Assembly (NCBI GenBank): GCA_023846275.1
Contig: JAIUJO010000292.1
Location: forward strand, 124,001 to 188,000
Source of the DNA: Vanilla planifolia
Lineage: Eukaryota > Streptophyta > Magnoliopsida > Asparagales > Orchidaceae
DNA: 64,000 bases
Direction: 5' to 3'
Of the stretch, positions 24,801-37,779 are shown piece after piece. Position 1 is the stretch's first letter, and the number at the start of each line of letters is the position of its first letter. The position numbers and the translations under genes were made by a program. Below the pieces are notes generated by a model. That model saw only the letters and a program-made list of their open reading frames with translations, was not told the DNA's origin and searched no databases.

Positions 24801-25029
24801 AGATATTAATGTTTAGATAAAAATATAATTGGTAAAAAACATATATTATTATGATAAGTGGTAATAAAAAAAATTTTTTTTGCTCCCACTTAATTCATGT
24901 TCTCCATTACAACATGTTCCTTCTCACTTATTTAAATAATGACAATTCTCCCATTTTAATATTGCGAAAAGGGAGGTATGATTTACAATATTTCTATTAG
25001 ACGTAATTGTTGTATTATGATTTAAGATT

Positions 25030-25400
25030 GATTGGTTGGAAGGAATTTTGTAAATATGTCTACCAATTCTTTTTTGGAAGGAACACATGTGAATTTCACT
25101 AAGCTTTAAACTACTTGATCACTAACAAATTGGTAACTTATACTCTGTGTTTGCTCCTGAAATGATGAAGTTAGCTCTTTACTAAATCCAAGGAATTCGT
25201 ATTATCCATTCTAGGGAAAATTATATAAGAGATCTAAACCATAATCTTTAAAGTGTTGTCTCAAACATAACACTTGAGCAACACTGCTTTTAGTCACTAC
25301 ATACTCGGCTTTTGTGGTCAATATGGTTATGCAATTTTTCTTTCTTTCATGACTAGGAAATTAAAATATTTCTTTGTAATCAACATGTACCTAAGGTTTT
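25030..25400 (-). pseudogene. Copia RNase H domain remnant
   Basis: Reading minus, SRKKNC (25,335-25,352) is followed by LTTKAEYVVTKSSVAQVLCLRQ, with its break points a few codons apart, then KDYGLDLL. This matches the copia block S-R-K-Q-x-x-V-A-L-S-T-x-E-A-E-Y, including the conserved acidic residue of A-E-Y. The domain ends in LVDIFTKFLP (25,030-25,065), the usual Q-L-A-D-I-F-T-K-x-L-P end of copia pol. The enzyme would have removed RNA from the RNA-DNA hybrid. The middle histidine-rich segment is lost by frame changes, so it is inactive. Among the domains of this element this is one of the clearest. Confidence 0.85.
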
Positions 25401-25499
25401 TTTAATCTACCTAAGAGCTTACAAAATTTGAATCTCTAAAACATATAAGATCTCATGAATGAGCCTTTTTAGGATGCCTTAAGCCTAAGTTCATTATAC

Positions 25500-26420
25500 T
25501 TTCAACATTTTTGAAGATTAATTTAGTCACCTTTAAATTGCTTTCCTTACGATTTTGATAAAATCTAGTACAGAAGTTAACATTAAAATAAGATGTTCAG
25601 TCTTCAAATCGTAAGACACAGTAACGATCTAAAAAGTTATTCATAAAGTTTTTTATCAATATGTTTCTCAATTTTTAATCTAAATCTAAATATGCTGATA
25701 GATTCATTAGAATCTTCTTTTGTTTCATATTTTCATACCCAAATTTCGTGGACAAATACTTTAATTATTTAGTTTATGTAATAAAAATCTCATCTTTTAC
25801 TTACACAATTTCTAATCCAAAGAAGAAATTAATCTCACCTATTATACTTATCTCAAAGTCATACGTGACTAAATCACAAAGTTCTTTAAACGAATTTTAA
25901 TTTATGCTTCCAAACGTTTTGCCACCAACATAAACTTGTACAAGCAACAAATGATTATTTACAGATTTTAAGAATAATGTGTTATCCATTTTTCCTTCCC
26001 AAAAACTACTATCAACTAGATAATTACTCAATCAGTGATATCAGAATGAGAAGCTTACTTAAGTCCATGAAATGTCTTCTTAAGGTTATATACGTAATCA
26101 CCATATGCAGGGGTCTCAAAATATTGTGGTTATTTAAGACACATGTCTTTTTTTTTTACTTATTTTAAAATTGATATTTTGCATACATTTGAAAAAAATC
26201 TAAATTTCTTATGACATGAATATGCTAAGTGAAGTCTAATGAACTTTAATATTATTACTAAATTAAATGACTCATCAAAATATATACCTACAACTTGGCT
26301 ATAACCCTTAGTAGTAGGTCTACCATTGTGAAAGATACAAATACACTCTAATTAATTTCTCTCATAAAGCCATTAGTCTTAACACCTTGATTAACCTCTC
26401 ATATAATAATTTTATATGAT
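25500..26420 (-). pseudogene. Copia reverse transcriptase remnant
   Basis: Reading minus, the start has TTKGYSQVVGIYFDESF (26,264-26,323), matching the copia RT opening K-A-R-L-V-A-K-G-Y-x-Q-x-x-G-I-D-F-D-E-T-F. The active-site strand reads LLVQVYVGG (about 25,921-25,945), where functional enzymes have Y-V-D-D, so both catalytic aspartates are now glycine (GAY to GGY type changes). GEINFFFGLEI (25,808-25,842) matches the following G-E-L-x-F-F-L-G-L-x-I block. Stops and frame changes occur throughout. It is certainly inactive. Confidence 0.85.
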
Positions 26421-26479
26421 GTGAAGCTTGGATTTTGAGTATCCATGTCATAAACTTTACAAGTTTTCTTAAAAGAAGA

Positions 26480-27300
26480 GTATATTATGAAAATTTATAA
26501 GCACACCTTTTCATCAAACTTGTTCAAGTTGGTTCTTTCAATATTAAGAATGATGCATTTATATACAAAAACATGAGAGTAGCTAACATTCAATTTCTTA
26601 TTTTTAAAAAACTCTTAAGGAAATTTTCTTAAATGTTGGCCTTAAATAAATTCTATTTATTATATAACAAGTTGTGTTAATTTCGTTGGTTCAAACATAA
26701 TTTTGTAGTTTGTATTTCCTTGGTTCTACAATGTCATTTTGTTGATGTGAATAAGGAAATGAAATTTGATGCCCTCATTTTTAAACTCGTTACAATTATC
26801 ACATTGAATACAACTTAATTTGAGATAGCTTTTCTATTCTATCTCTTTTATCAAATTAAAAAAGATTTCAAAAGTCTCACTCTTACGCTTCATAAATACA
26901 ACCAAATTATATCTAAAACAATCATTAATAATCACAAATCTATTTTTACCTCCTAAACTCTAGAGTTATGTAGTTTTAAAAAAATCTAAATGAACTATCC
27001 TTAAGGGTCTATTAGAAATTAAGTCATTTTTAGGTTTAAAAGAAATATTTAACTTGTCTTCCTTTCTTGTACAATTCAAACTTTTTTCAACTAGTTTTAT
27101 TTGGCTTAAGAAGCACTTTAACTACATCTAGCATGCTTGTTTTCTTAAATATATAATATTCTACTTCACCAATTATGATTATATTCTTCTTAGAATTGTC
27201 ATCAAGTGTTACCTAACTATGTACCCAATGTCTTATTAACATAATTTTTTTGGGTCTCTAGTCATAGGTCTTGAGCATCTGTTATCCAATGCTCAAGAGC
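26480..27300 (-). pseudogene. Copia integrase remnant
   Basis: Reading minus, SFKPKNDLISNRPLRIVHLDFF (about 26,980-27,045) matches the segment before the first catalytic aspartate (H-x-D-L-x-G-P). GGKNRFVIINDCFRYNLVVF (26,890-26,955) matches the core strand (G-x-R-Y-x-L-V-I-V-D-D-Y-S-R-Y-x-W-V). SCIQCDN (26,791-26,815) marks the region of the second catalytic aspartate (R-S-D-N/H-G). A later block ending NLNKFDEKV (near 26,505) matches the C-terminal K-F-D-x-K/R-x-x-x-G. The zinc-binding N-terminal part near 27,060-27,120 is weak. Several stops are present. Confidence 0.82.
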
Positions 27301-27529
27301 TAGATTTTGATTTTTTTCTCTATATATAGCTACATAAATTATAAAATGTTTGTTAAATATAAATAAAATGTAACTTTATTTTCCTTATTTGATTAATAAT
27401 TCAAAATTGTATTTATTTTAACTTATGAATGTGTCAAAATACTATATCTCTATAAAATAATTATGAAGACAACTTATTTTAAATTAAATATTCTCTAACC
27501 CTAGGAACACAAACAAGCTTGGCATAATC

Positions 27530-28900
27530 ATTTGAAATATGGCTTTGAACTAAAAAAAGTTTTCTTAATTTGACAATCCTTAATAGCATGACCTTTTCCA
27601 TGACTATAAAAGTATGTAATATTTGAAATATTAGACATATTAAGAAGAAAAAATATATTTTTGTTTACAAAAATAAAGATCATGTGAAACATTAGAAAAT
27701 TCAGCATGTTCAATAGAATAAATTTTTTTTAAAACTCAAAATTTTCTTTCTTCAAAGAAGTATTCATTATCATCATGGAATGATTTTCATTACATAATAT
27801 TTTGTGATCTCCATTTATAAAAAAATAAAAATTATTTTTTTCTTTGTAAAACATTTTTTAATTTTTTATGTACAAATATTAAAGAAGTTAGAACACTACA
27901 AACTACTATGTTATTATTCTAAAAAATTTCATAAGGCCAAGAGCTTATTTTAATCATTTATTCTTCACTCGATGTACTTCATTCATCATCATTTGCCATG
28001 AAGCATGTCATTCCTTCCTCCTCACTACTTGAAGTTGTGGAGTCTAATCCTTCTCAAGCAACCAAGTAGCTTGGAAATCTTTCTTCTTTTTCTCTTTCTT
28101 TTTTTGGTATATTGAGTTGTGGAAAATTTTGTAAAATATTGGTTATTTGACCACAATCACACTATCTTCGTGTTTTTATCACCTCCCTTCTCTTTTTTTT
28201 TGCAAATTCTTATTTATAAAACTTTTTCTCAAATTTTTGTGTAAACCCTTAACATAAAAATTTACCTCTTCCACAAAGTCCATAGAAAAGATAGATATTG
28301 TACCGATATTGTCTTTGTTAGCTTTGAAAGATAATGGTTCTTTGTACCATGCTGCATGCTTTGCTTGCTTATTAAGGCCTCCTTATTAAATCTTTTATTC
28401 ATGTCAATCTCTGTACCTATATTATCTTTAGCTAACTTTATTACTCTGATAAGAGGATCATACTCATTGGATAAAATCTTTGCCACTTTTCTTACAAGAT
28501 CTATATTAAGTATCATATTTTAAAGATTTTTTAATCTATTAGTAATATTAGCAAGTTTGATAAAAATCTTATTCATAGTTTATCTCAAATGTATTCTAAA
28601 GAGCTCAGAATCATGTGTAAGAAGATTTATCTTTATTTTCTTTATCTTACAAATTATCTTCATAAGTTACTTCTAACATTTTTCAAAGTTTATGTGTGAT
28701 ATAAAAATTCATAACTTGATTAAATTCATAGGGAGATATGCCATGATGAAGATAGTTGAGTGTTATGGCGTTTAATTATATCATTCTCCTTTGATCACTA
28801 CTATGTACACTAAATAACTTCATTTCTTTTATACAAGAACCTTTAAGTAAATCTTATAGTTTTGTGAGCACCTTCTAATGTTTTAAGTCTTGATTGCATA
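27530..28900 (-). pseudogene. Copia gag remnant with zinc knuckle
   Basis: The minus frame at 28,262-28,516 contains DLVRKVAKILSNEYDPLIRV and then IKLAKDN, matching the plant copia gag pattern of V-R-K-I-L-R-S-L-P followed by V-T-A-I-x-E-A-K-D (Retrotran_gag/UBN2-like). At 27,560-27,615 TYFYSHGKGHAIKDCQIKK is a CCHC knuckle in which the glycine-histidine pair and final cysteine survive while the first cysteines read as tyrosine or serine-type residues. Gag would form the particle and bind RNA. The coding sequence between the two blocks is interrupted. Confidence 0.75.
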
Positions 28901-28979
28901 AATATTGTAAATCTATCTTGAAAATATTAATAAAGTTTATCCTTAAATAATGATAGAATTATTGAAGAAGACCTTCACC

Positions 28980-29215
28980 TACTGTTGCATCGATACTGAT
29001 CGTGAGTGATGATATTATGAAATCTAAATTTAAGAAGAAAATTAATAAACTCATATTTTTGAAAGAACACAAAAATTGTAAGGTAGAGATTAAACTTATT
29101 GTATAATAAAATAATAATTAAGTAAACATTACAGATAATTAAAACACACATGATGTTTCACCCTAGTGATTTGACTCACATTTTCTTTTGTAGAGAACCC
29201 TCTTCGATACTAATC
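28980..29215 (-). other. Candidate primer-binding region and inner edge of copia 5' LTR
   Basis: Right of gag the plus strand reads GCATCGATACTGATCG near 28,988, which could be a decayed complement of the initiator-Met tRNA primer site (GCTCTGATACCA). About 150 bases further, GATGTTTCACCCTAG (29,151-29,165) resembles the ACGTGGTTCACCC string common in plant copia LTRs. If correct, the 5' LTR would run from about 29,005 to 31,297. A second PBS-like string, CTCTTCGATACTAATC (about 29,202), competes. Confidence 0.3.
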
Positions 29216-31297
29216 AAAATAAAAACAAGTATATGAATCTTGCATGAATAGGTGAATGTGTTTTAAAACATTTTTTATTTTTTTAGAATATATTTTTTCA
29301 AAAGTCTTCATAAAAATAATTTTATTTTTATGAAAATAAATATTTTATATATGCCAATTTTTTATTTTTTATAATTTAAAAACATAAAATAATTATTTAA
29401 AAAATACAATAAAATTTTTAGATTGTTTGGTTCAAACTAGATCCAACGTCCATTGGAAACTATGTTAAAAAATCACTATTATCCAAAAGTTTACAACTTG
29501 AGGTTTTTTCTAACGAGTAACCTTCAACCTACTAGCTTTTATGGGTTCCATTATAACACAAGATTTCACAAGCTTAACACCAACTTGATTTTTTATGACA
29601 TCAAAATAAACTCAAGCTTTTATAAATATTGGGCTAGACAACCAAAAAGAAAATGGAAAATTATAATAAGAAAGACATGTTGTGATAAATTTATATAACT
29701 TTTGGTGCATGTTGAATAATGAAAGAAGGCATGACAAGCCTAAAATTACTAAGACAAGTAAGAAATTGAAAGTTTGAGGTGATAAGATTAGCTGAAGGAA
29801 TTTTACATTTTTTGAGTAACTAAGTTGTAGTTGTTGTTAATCACTTTTATGATCGTAGTATATCATGTTGTGCTTTATTGAGATGTCAAATATTGGTTCA
29901 TGTTTATTTGTCATTCCATCAATAATGCTTATGTTTATATCGAAAAACTTTGATTGCAGTTTTTAGAAAGTTAAGGAAAAGTTGCTTGAAATAATTCTTC
30001 TAAATCACTTAAAAAGTTCTTCCAAACAACTTAAACTATTTCCTTAAATATGTTGAACAAAATGACCCAAATAATGATAAGAAATTTGCCATTAGGTGGG
30101 ATCTACCAGCATCATTGGAACTTATTAAAGAGGTTCTAGATTATTAGATCTAATATTATAAAAAAGATTAGTTACGATAGTTGGATCAAGGCGGAACAGT
30201 TCTAAGCCATCCAATCGAGTAAGATGAGATCTAGATGATTCAATTCATCATTTGGAAAAGAAAAAAGGATGTTAGCTATAGGATGCAAAAATGGAAAGTG
30301 TTGGGACATCTAATTCGTGAGAATATTATTTCAAAAGGTTGAAACAACCAAAGCAATCCAATCGAGGACAAAGTGATCTTGTTTGTTTTATTTTAAGCAA
30401 GATCAAGTCCTTATAGTGGATGAAACATTTACATCTAATCAAAAACTGAATGGCAAGAAATAACACATGCTTTTGGTTTTGAGAAGTTGAATTAAAGTTA
30501 GACACACATTGCAGAAAAGAAAAATAGTTTTCTCCTTACAATATCTTTCGTGGGTGGATAATATATATGTGCTTGGGATTTCATCATTTGCACCACTCAT
30601 ATACTTATAGCTAATTTCATGGTTATGGGTCTGGCTTGACCGTCATCTTCATATCTAATTAGAGTTCAACCCCAATTAATCCGTTATATTATCTCAACCA
30701 AGTTCATCATTGTGCCTCCAACAAATTATTGTCCTATTTAGGCTTGATTTTCGCTGGTCTCCTAACACAACGCTTCAAAGCTCGCTTGGGTTAGGTTAGC
30801 CTGAGTGCTTTGTACTTGATGAGCTTAAGGCGATGCTTATTTTTTTTAATTTAAAAAATTTAATAAAATTATTTTTTGGTTACCCAATGTTTATCAATTG
30901 ATATGAAATTTGACAAAGATTTGTTAAATGGATTTAATAAAAAAAAAAGGACTAAGTAAAAAAATAAGATCTTGCAATTTTCCTAAATCATGAAATTGTT
31001 GTATAAATTAGATACTTAAATTAGGATTTGTAAGTGAATAAAGATGTACATTATAATCAATGAGCTAATACTCTATTTTATAGTAAAAATATCTTTAGAA
31101 ACTGGATGCATACGTCTTTCATCTTTAAATCTTGTTGAAAATACTCGAAGGTACCTTGAAGACCCTTAATTTATTATCTTCAATGATAGATGACTTATTT
31201 TTTTAAAACTAAATCTTATTCGCTCTAATCAAATTTATTATGATGAAATGATTAGTATTTACGGCTTGACAGATTAAACACAAGGATAACCAAACAA
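29005..31297 (-). repeat. Copia 5' LTR (clear part 30,745-31,297)
   Basis: The outer 550 bases align with the 3' LTR at 24,285-24,777. The outer boundary is set where the plus strand reads CAAGGATAACCA, the complement of a TG-starting LTR. The inner 1.7 kb is assigned to the LTR or leader only by position. It contains mixed-composition sequence (for example CCATCCAATCGAG near 30,211 and AATCCAATCGAGG near 30,356). No coding motif was found; the 81-codon plus frame at 29,453-29,698 has no recognisable domain. Confidence 0.5.
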
Positions 31298-31844
31298 AAT
31301 ATGGTTAGATGCACTAATTTGATCAAGAAAATGACACCAAAACTGTTCAAATAGTTCTAGTTCAACATATAACTCACAATTCCATTTTTAATTAAATAAG
31401 AATGTACTGGCAATAGAGGAAATACTTTCGAGCAAACTAGAGGTAGCGAACTCCAACTAATACACTTGTTACGTAGAGTAAAAAAACTCTTATAAAGCCA
31501 TAATGATCCCTTATTCATGTAATATAATACTAAAACTTGTGTCTATTTCACGTGACTATAATTAGAATTGTGGCAATTATTTTGCCATCTGACTGCACAA
31601 ATATGTTGTCCAAAAAATTTATTGACATCCACTTTTAAGCAAATAATTAAGTCTGTCATCTAATGACCCAATTTTGTGATAAAGACATCAGATCCTATTC
31701 TAAAGATTAGATCCTAATTCAAATATAATAATCCAGATTAAATCCTAATTTGTAATTAGTGCTTATTTAATCTAGTCATCTAATCAAGTATTTAGGTATA
31801 AAGAGATTAAGTAGGCTTTTGATGAAGTTGCTCTAAATGTAACT

Positions 31845-32700
31845 GCTCTTTTAACAATTATTTTGAGCTATTGAGATTTTTATAAATTACTGTTATTGAG
31901 TAATTAATAAATTTGGCAAATATTTTAAATAATAAAGATATGTGTAAATAGGTGAATTCTTAAAAAAATTAACTATTAAATTCTTTTCAAAATTTGAAGA
32001 AAATTTTTCATGTCATTTAAGTCATTAACAGCTAGTGCTCTTTCTCTCTTCCATACATTGTGTTTTTCAATTATCAAACACTCAATCTCTACTTTTCTCT
32101 CAAATCTGTGAAGTTCTAAATTTCCTATATTTTCAATGCATTCAATTAAAACACTTTTATCATATTAAGTATTTTTCAATCATTTTTTTTTTTGTATTTA
32201 TTTCAATTTTGTCTTATTGAAATATTTTATTGATTTTTAATGTTTATTATGCTGTAAGGTCGTAGTAGCTTATTTATATTGTTTGATTATTCAAAGAGTT
32301 AATCGTAATTAATGTATAGTGAAAGACTTATATTTATTGCTATATTTGTACTTGATGTTTATCATGGGTAACTGTAGGCTTGACTTTTAATTTAAGTACA
32401 TAATTATCATTTATGTATATTTTTTTATTTTTATTTTTTTCATAATTGTCATTAAACTTTTTTTTATTAAAAAATCAATCCATTTTAAAATAAAATTATT
32501 ATGTTTTAAAAGAAAATTAACATTTGTAAATATTAAGTTTTAAAGATGTACTCAAGATTATTAATAAATTACTTTAAAGCATTTCTTTAAATATTATTTA
32601 AGGAACCAAACTTTTCATTCCAAGAAACTCATACCCATCATGCTAAGCCACACAACATAGAGTGCATATAGAACTATAAATCATTTTAGTATTTTAGTTC
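31845..32700 (-). repeat. Fragment related to the outer part of the gypsy LTR region (copy C)
   Basis: Collinear with about 51,915-52,750 of copy B and, for its right half, with 60-430 of copy A, in the same orientation. Shared strings include TAGCTCTTTTAA-like sequence at 51,921 versus CTGCTCTTTTAA at 31,843, the GTCATTT-GTCA block at 52,118 versus 32,013, and CTTCAAAGCATTTCTTTAAA at 52,645 versus CTTTAAAGCATTTCTTTAAA at 32,572. No internal gypsy sequence follows, so it is either a broken LTR fragment or a separate repeat that also lies beside copies A and B. Confidence 0.55.
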
Positions 32701-35700
32701 TATTTCTTTGTTGTAAGAGTGTTATCATTGTCATAAGAAAGGGCATGCCACAAACCAATTGGTTTATGGGTTCCACCACATCCATTTTCGTTACATTGTT
32801 CCAATTGGTATATGCATGCTACATAAGTTTTTCTTAGCTCTTACATAGAATGAATTAGTTCTGTAACTACATGTTATATTATTAGGTCCATAAAAGTCTG
32901 ACTAGTGGAGAATTAGACATCTTATATTATTTTGCAAACATACTACTCATAAGCAATTGGATTTGAAAAAAGTTTGTAATTTAAGATCATAAAGATAAAG
33001 AAAAACAAACAAATCATGAAATGCAATAGCAAAGAAACAAATGTTGTAGCTTCAAATGCAACAATATGATATTTTTTTATTTTTTAAATTGTTTCATATA
33101 CTGTTTAATACATTTTATCTATTTAAAATGCATAAAATTAAAGATATGTTATTTTTGTGATAAATGAAAAATTATACAAAACACTTATTGTTAACCATCA
33201 CTTGATACTAATTTAACAAATGATAATACGTTAAAACCTATTTTAAGTCATTGATATGCAAAAGTTCTGAGGTACATATAGCATATCCTTTTAAAGGCCT
33301 ACCTAATGATGTTATTGGTTTACAATAACAAATCCTAGTATCATTATACAAGTAAAAACTTTCTTAGAAACTTAAAACATTCACCTAACTAAAATTAAGA
33401 GACGTTAACCAAAAGAAAGAGTAATTTTAATAGCCAACATCAAAATTACTAAACTTAGTAGTGAATATCAAGGTGCACAAGTGAAGATCTTAGAATGCTA
33501 AATAAGAAATCACTTGTTCATTAAGTCAAATTAGAAATTCGGATGAGAAGATTAATTTCCAAAATGTTGAGATTAAGTTATTAAGAGCTTTCTTACAGAT
33601 TTGATGTTGCTATGAACACTAACAATATTTTAGGATTTCTATTTGTTGAGATTTTCACTCTCGTTCCTAAGTTACCTTTAGAATCATACAGTTATCTTGG
33701 ATATACATAACATGCATATATTAAACTAGCTTTGTGGTAGCACTTTGTTATTTCATTCAAATTTGATTTCTTACATTGTTATAAGTATTATTATTTATAG
33801 AGATGTCAAAGCTAAAATTATAATTTGTTAGCCTAAGAAACAAAAGGATATTATTGGAATATTTTGGAACGCATATTGCAATTCTAAGGTACTTTTTTAG
33901 ATTTAAAAAATACCTTATAAATTATAAAAAACATAATTTTAATTCAACCAAAGATTTTCTTTGAAATGAAGCAAAATTAATTTTGCATAAGAAACTCAAA
34001 AATTTGCATGTGCATTTTGAGTGTCGATGTAGTAAGAGGCAACAAGGTGGCTTCCGTGACTAGTGCAATGCAAGTGAAGAGAAATTGTTACACCTGAAGT
34101 CTAATTTGCAGGTCAGAACGAGTTAAAATGCCGACATGTGTTGATAACTTAAGAAATTTGATGGATTGCATATCAACAATAGTGAGTGTGTGCTGAGCTA
34201 ATTAATCAATTGAAAGTTTCAAGGAGGGTCATAAATTGACCTTAGTACTGGTAAAGGTGAAAGACGACAACGATAAGTAGCAAAAAACTACCAAGCACTT
34301 AATTTTAGGCCATTTTAAAGTCATTTTAGAACAATTGTTTTTCTAACCAAAATTATGATACTACCGTAAGGATATTGTAGATATAATTCAAAGCTATAAG
34401 TATTTGAAAAGGTACTAATCAATTCCCAAGTGACTTAAACTAAATTATAAATACAAAGAGCTTAAAAATTTATAAAAAGAAAATTAAAAAGTATACTAAA
34501 CAAGTGTTAATTATAGTTGGCTCCCATAATAGAAATAGAATCAGAGACTAACTCAAAGTAGAGGATCCAAACTTTGAATGCAATTTATTCTTAGTGGACT
34601 AGTGTGGCTCCATGTGCAATGTTTGTATGTTGTATGGAAGGTTACTATGTCACAAGCTTACTAATATTTTTTAAATGCTAGAACACTGCTCAATGACTTT
34701 TTAAAAGGGTTAAGTTTAACCTATTGCATAATTCTAAACCAAAAAAAAATTCAACCATTTTCTCTTCAGGTCTGGTATAATATGAATGTTGATATCAAAA
34801 GCTCATATAATTTTTTTAAGCTATGTTGATGATATAAATGATCCCCATGGCTCCCTTAATAATGTCATCGCTTCATTGGAGACAATGAGAAAATTTGTGA
34901 ATTTCAAAATTTTGTATAATTAAATGATGATATGTAATTTCATTAGTGGATGATTATGTTAATCATAAGTTATACATCTCCATTTAAGTTTTTTATAAGT
35001 ATTTAATATCTCTTAAAATTATTTAATCAACTTTTCCACCATTTCAAGGCTATTTGAGCATTTCTTTCTTGAAAAAAATATTACTACATAACAGAGGATA
35101 CAATAGTTTTAGTTTATTGCTTAAAATGTATTATTATTGTTTTCAAGCTTCTAAAGTCTGTTGCTGATATGTGTCTATGAGATGACCATGCATAAGCTTT
35201 TAATGTGTTGATGGTTGTGAATGTCATATGCTAACTAATTATTTAGTGATTTGGGTTGTCTCGTTGAAGTATCGATATACCAATTAAATTTATTGGTAGG
35301 AATGATTCTAATGCATAAAGGTGTCTATAGTAACTATGATTGATTCCACGTAAGTTATCCTTTGAAATATTAAAAAAACACATAAGAGTACAATGACTAG
35401 CCTAGCTCTAAGGATCCATGAAATTGTATGATGAGAACCATACTAATAAACTTTTTATGAAAAGTTTAATGAAATGGTAAACCAAGCTAATTAAGGAACT
35501 GATCCAAGAAAATTGAGGCAATGTGCCTCAATGGATAAGTTTGATTAACATATTAGTGTATTATTGTAAATAAATTATCTAACACAAATCAAAGGGATTT
35601 CATAGACACATATTTTGGTAAAGACAATTTTCTTATGAAGTAAGATATGGTGTACTACATTCGTTGATTTTGTGGTTGTAGGATGTACAAAAAGCAAATT

Positions 35701-37380
35701 GGAGTCAACATATTTATCTAATCCTTTTTAATGAGTGCTGTTATTAGAATGACCTTGATACTGAGGAAACATAAAAGACAGATCTAATTCATAAGCACTA
35801 AGAAATGTTCATTGAAGATTGCAGCCTTGATGTGACATGTTATACTAGGCTAATTAAGGAATCATATTGCACGTGCTAAGAAATTGTTAAACATTGGAGT
35901 AATCCAAACTGAGTATTGAAGCATTATTAAAAGTTTTTTTACCAATAAAAAATTTTTATGTTGGGTAGCTACTTAGCTAGTGATTGTACTATTATGAAGT
36001 CTCAATATAGTGATGAAATCTGTAACCATACCAGTTGAAATAGTCGATAAGTGTCATTTATTTATTCAGACATCAATGACCATATCACTATGATTGAAAG
36101 CAGTGATAAAGGTGTAAAGAATCCAAACAAAGTCTATAATTAATCCATATAAATAGTGTGTCTGATGTATTTTCTAATTAAGTCCATTATAGTTAAGTAA
36201 TGCCATTAAACTAGTCTTTACATATGGTTGATCGGGAGATGTGCTGGCCAATGAATCAAGGAGTACTAGATGATGAGGCTATAGAAATATCTTGTGTAAC
36301 TAAATTTGATGAATAGTTACATTAGCTATTAGATCAAATGAGAAAGAAATTGTTGAGAAGATGGCTTTTTTGTCAATCTTTGCATATCTTATTCATAAAA
36401 GAACAATAAATTTGCAAGGTAGCTTCCTAATTAAAAAATTTGATATTTTATTAATACTACAAAAAAACTTTTTATTGTAATAGTAATACAATATGTACTT
36501 TATGTACTTTAGCAGAAGTAGTCATAATTGTATGAACCTTTCTTTTCCATTTTTTCTAGAAACAAATTGAAGTTTGATTGCAATATATTGGAATGGGTTG
36601 CATTTGTATTAGTTTTAAAAAAAATATTGACCTTAGATATAAGTGGAAAAGTTATCATTTGTTAAAATTAAGAGATTCTATCACCATTGGTTTCCCAACA
36701 ATGAAACTAACCACATCAAATAGGTTGAATTGTATTGTTTGAGAGTATGATTTACTTGACATAAGTTATATGAACCCAAAGTTGTTTATCAAATTTGATC
36801 TCTTAAGCTGAAGTAAATGTTATATGACAAAATCTAGTGGTTTTTCAAGATTTTAGTTCATTCTTTTCAGCCCTAAATGCTTAGTAATTTCCACAACAAC
36901 AAGCACAAGTCAACCTTAATGATTATGTGAACGCATTTCAGGTATATTATTATGGAGGAATTAGTTTGATTACTTTCCTTATGATCACCATAGCAACATC
37001 TCTCCTCATCAAGCCTATTAATGCTTTTCAAACTTTTGGAATTTGTTTTTAATTTAAAACCACTAAATGATTGCGATTATTAGCTATCTAAGCCTTGTAG
37101 TTCATTACTACATTTCTTTTCCTGAATACGTATTAGAATTAAACTACTTTGTAATGAAATTGTTTGATCCTATTTAGAAGAATTAAGATGCAACAGTAGA
37201 TTCCAATGCTTTTGTGCAACATTATAGGGATTTATTACTTGTTTAAATCTATAATGATGTTTATGTAACCCTAAATTGTCACATAAGTTTAAACCAAACA
37301 GTATTTCAATGGCTTCAACTTAGATATTTTTGAGATACCATATAAAATGAGAGTGTTTTAATAGCTTTACCAAGTAGTCT
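32700..37380. other. Unassigned sequence between LTR fragment and LINE
   Basis: Composition is more mixed than in the deserts, notably 34,020-34,300, and the stretch may hold further old elements or the LINE 3' part. I searched by eye on both strands for RT, integrase, RNase H and zinc-knuckle motifs and found none I would defend. No open frame above about 60 codons is present. Confidence 0.35.
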
Positions 37381-37779
37381 CTAATCACACAAGCACAAGC
37401 TATAAGGCCATGGCTCCTTCTAGTCATTCCACTACAATTAAATTTGACTAAATCCACTACTAGTGGAGTCCATAAACCACTTTGTTTTATTCAATTGATC
37501 TCAAAAAATGAAAGAAGCAATGCATATTTTAGTATTTGAGGATCCATTGAACTTTTTTTACATAATCAGACAACATTTAAAAATTGCATAAGTATTATGT
37601 GCAACTCTATTAGGGAATAAGGAAAAATATCTCATTGAATAGTTTTAAATTTATATATTCAATATATTGTAGCATACGAGAGATGGTAAAACACTAAATC
37701 CCTCAATAGCTGTTGAGTATGGGTGACTACGCTTCCAACATTGTAAAGGCATTTCATGAATCATGATGTTGGGTTTGTT

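Larger units (their letters stand above)
24160..31297 (-). mobile_element. Decayed Ty1/copia retrotransposon with Sirevirus-like features
   Basis: Seven-kb minus-strand element with parts in canonical copia order from high to low coordinates: 5' LTR (right), gag with CCHC knuckle (about 28,900-27,530), integrase (27,300-26,480), RT (26,420-25,500), RNase H (25,400-25,030), polypurine tract (about 24,777-24,800) and 3' LTR (left). Integrase before RT separates it from Ty3/gypsy. The PPT resembles the AAAGGGGGAGATTG signature of Sireviruses, and the RNase H ends in DIFTKFLP. All domains have stops and frameshifts. The LTR copies are strongly diverged, so insertion is old. Lineage is by pattern, not phylogeny. 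Confidence 0.82.

Noticed and set aside
24870..24895. T-run followed by GCTCCCAC as an alternative polypurine tract for the copia element
   Set aside because: The string at 24,777-24,800 sits directly beside the LTR start, as needed for priming; the other lies about 90 bases away.
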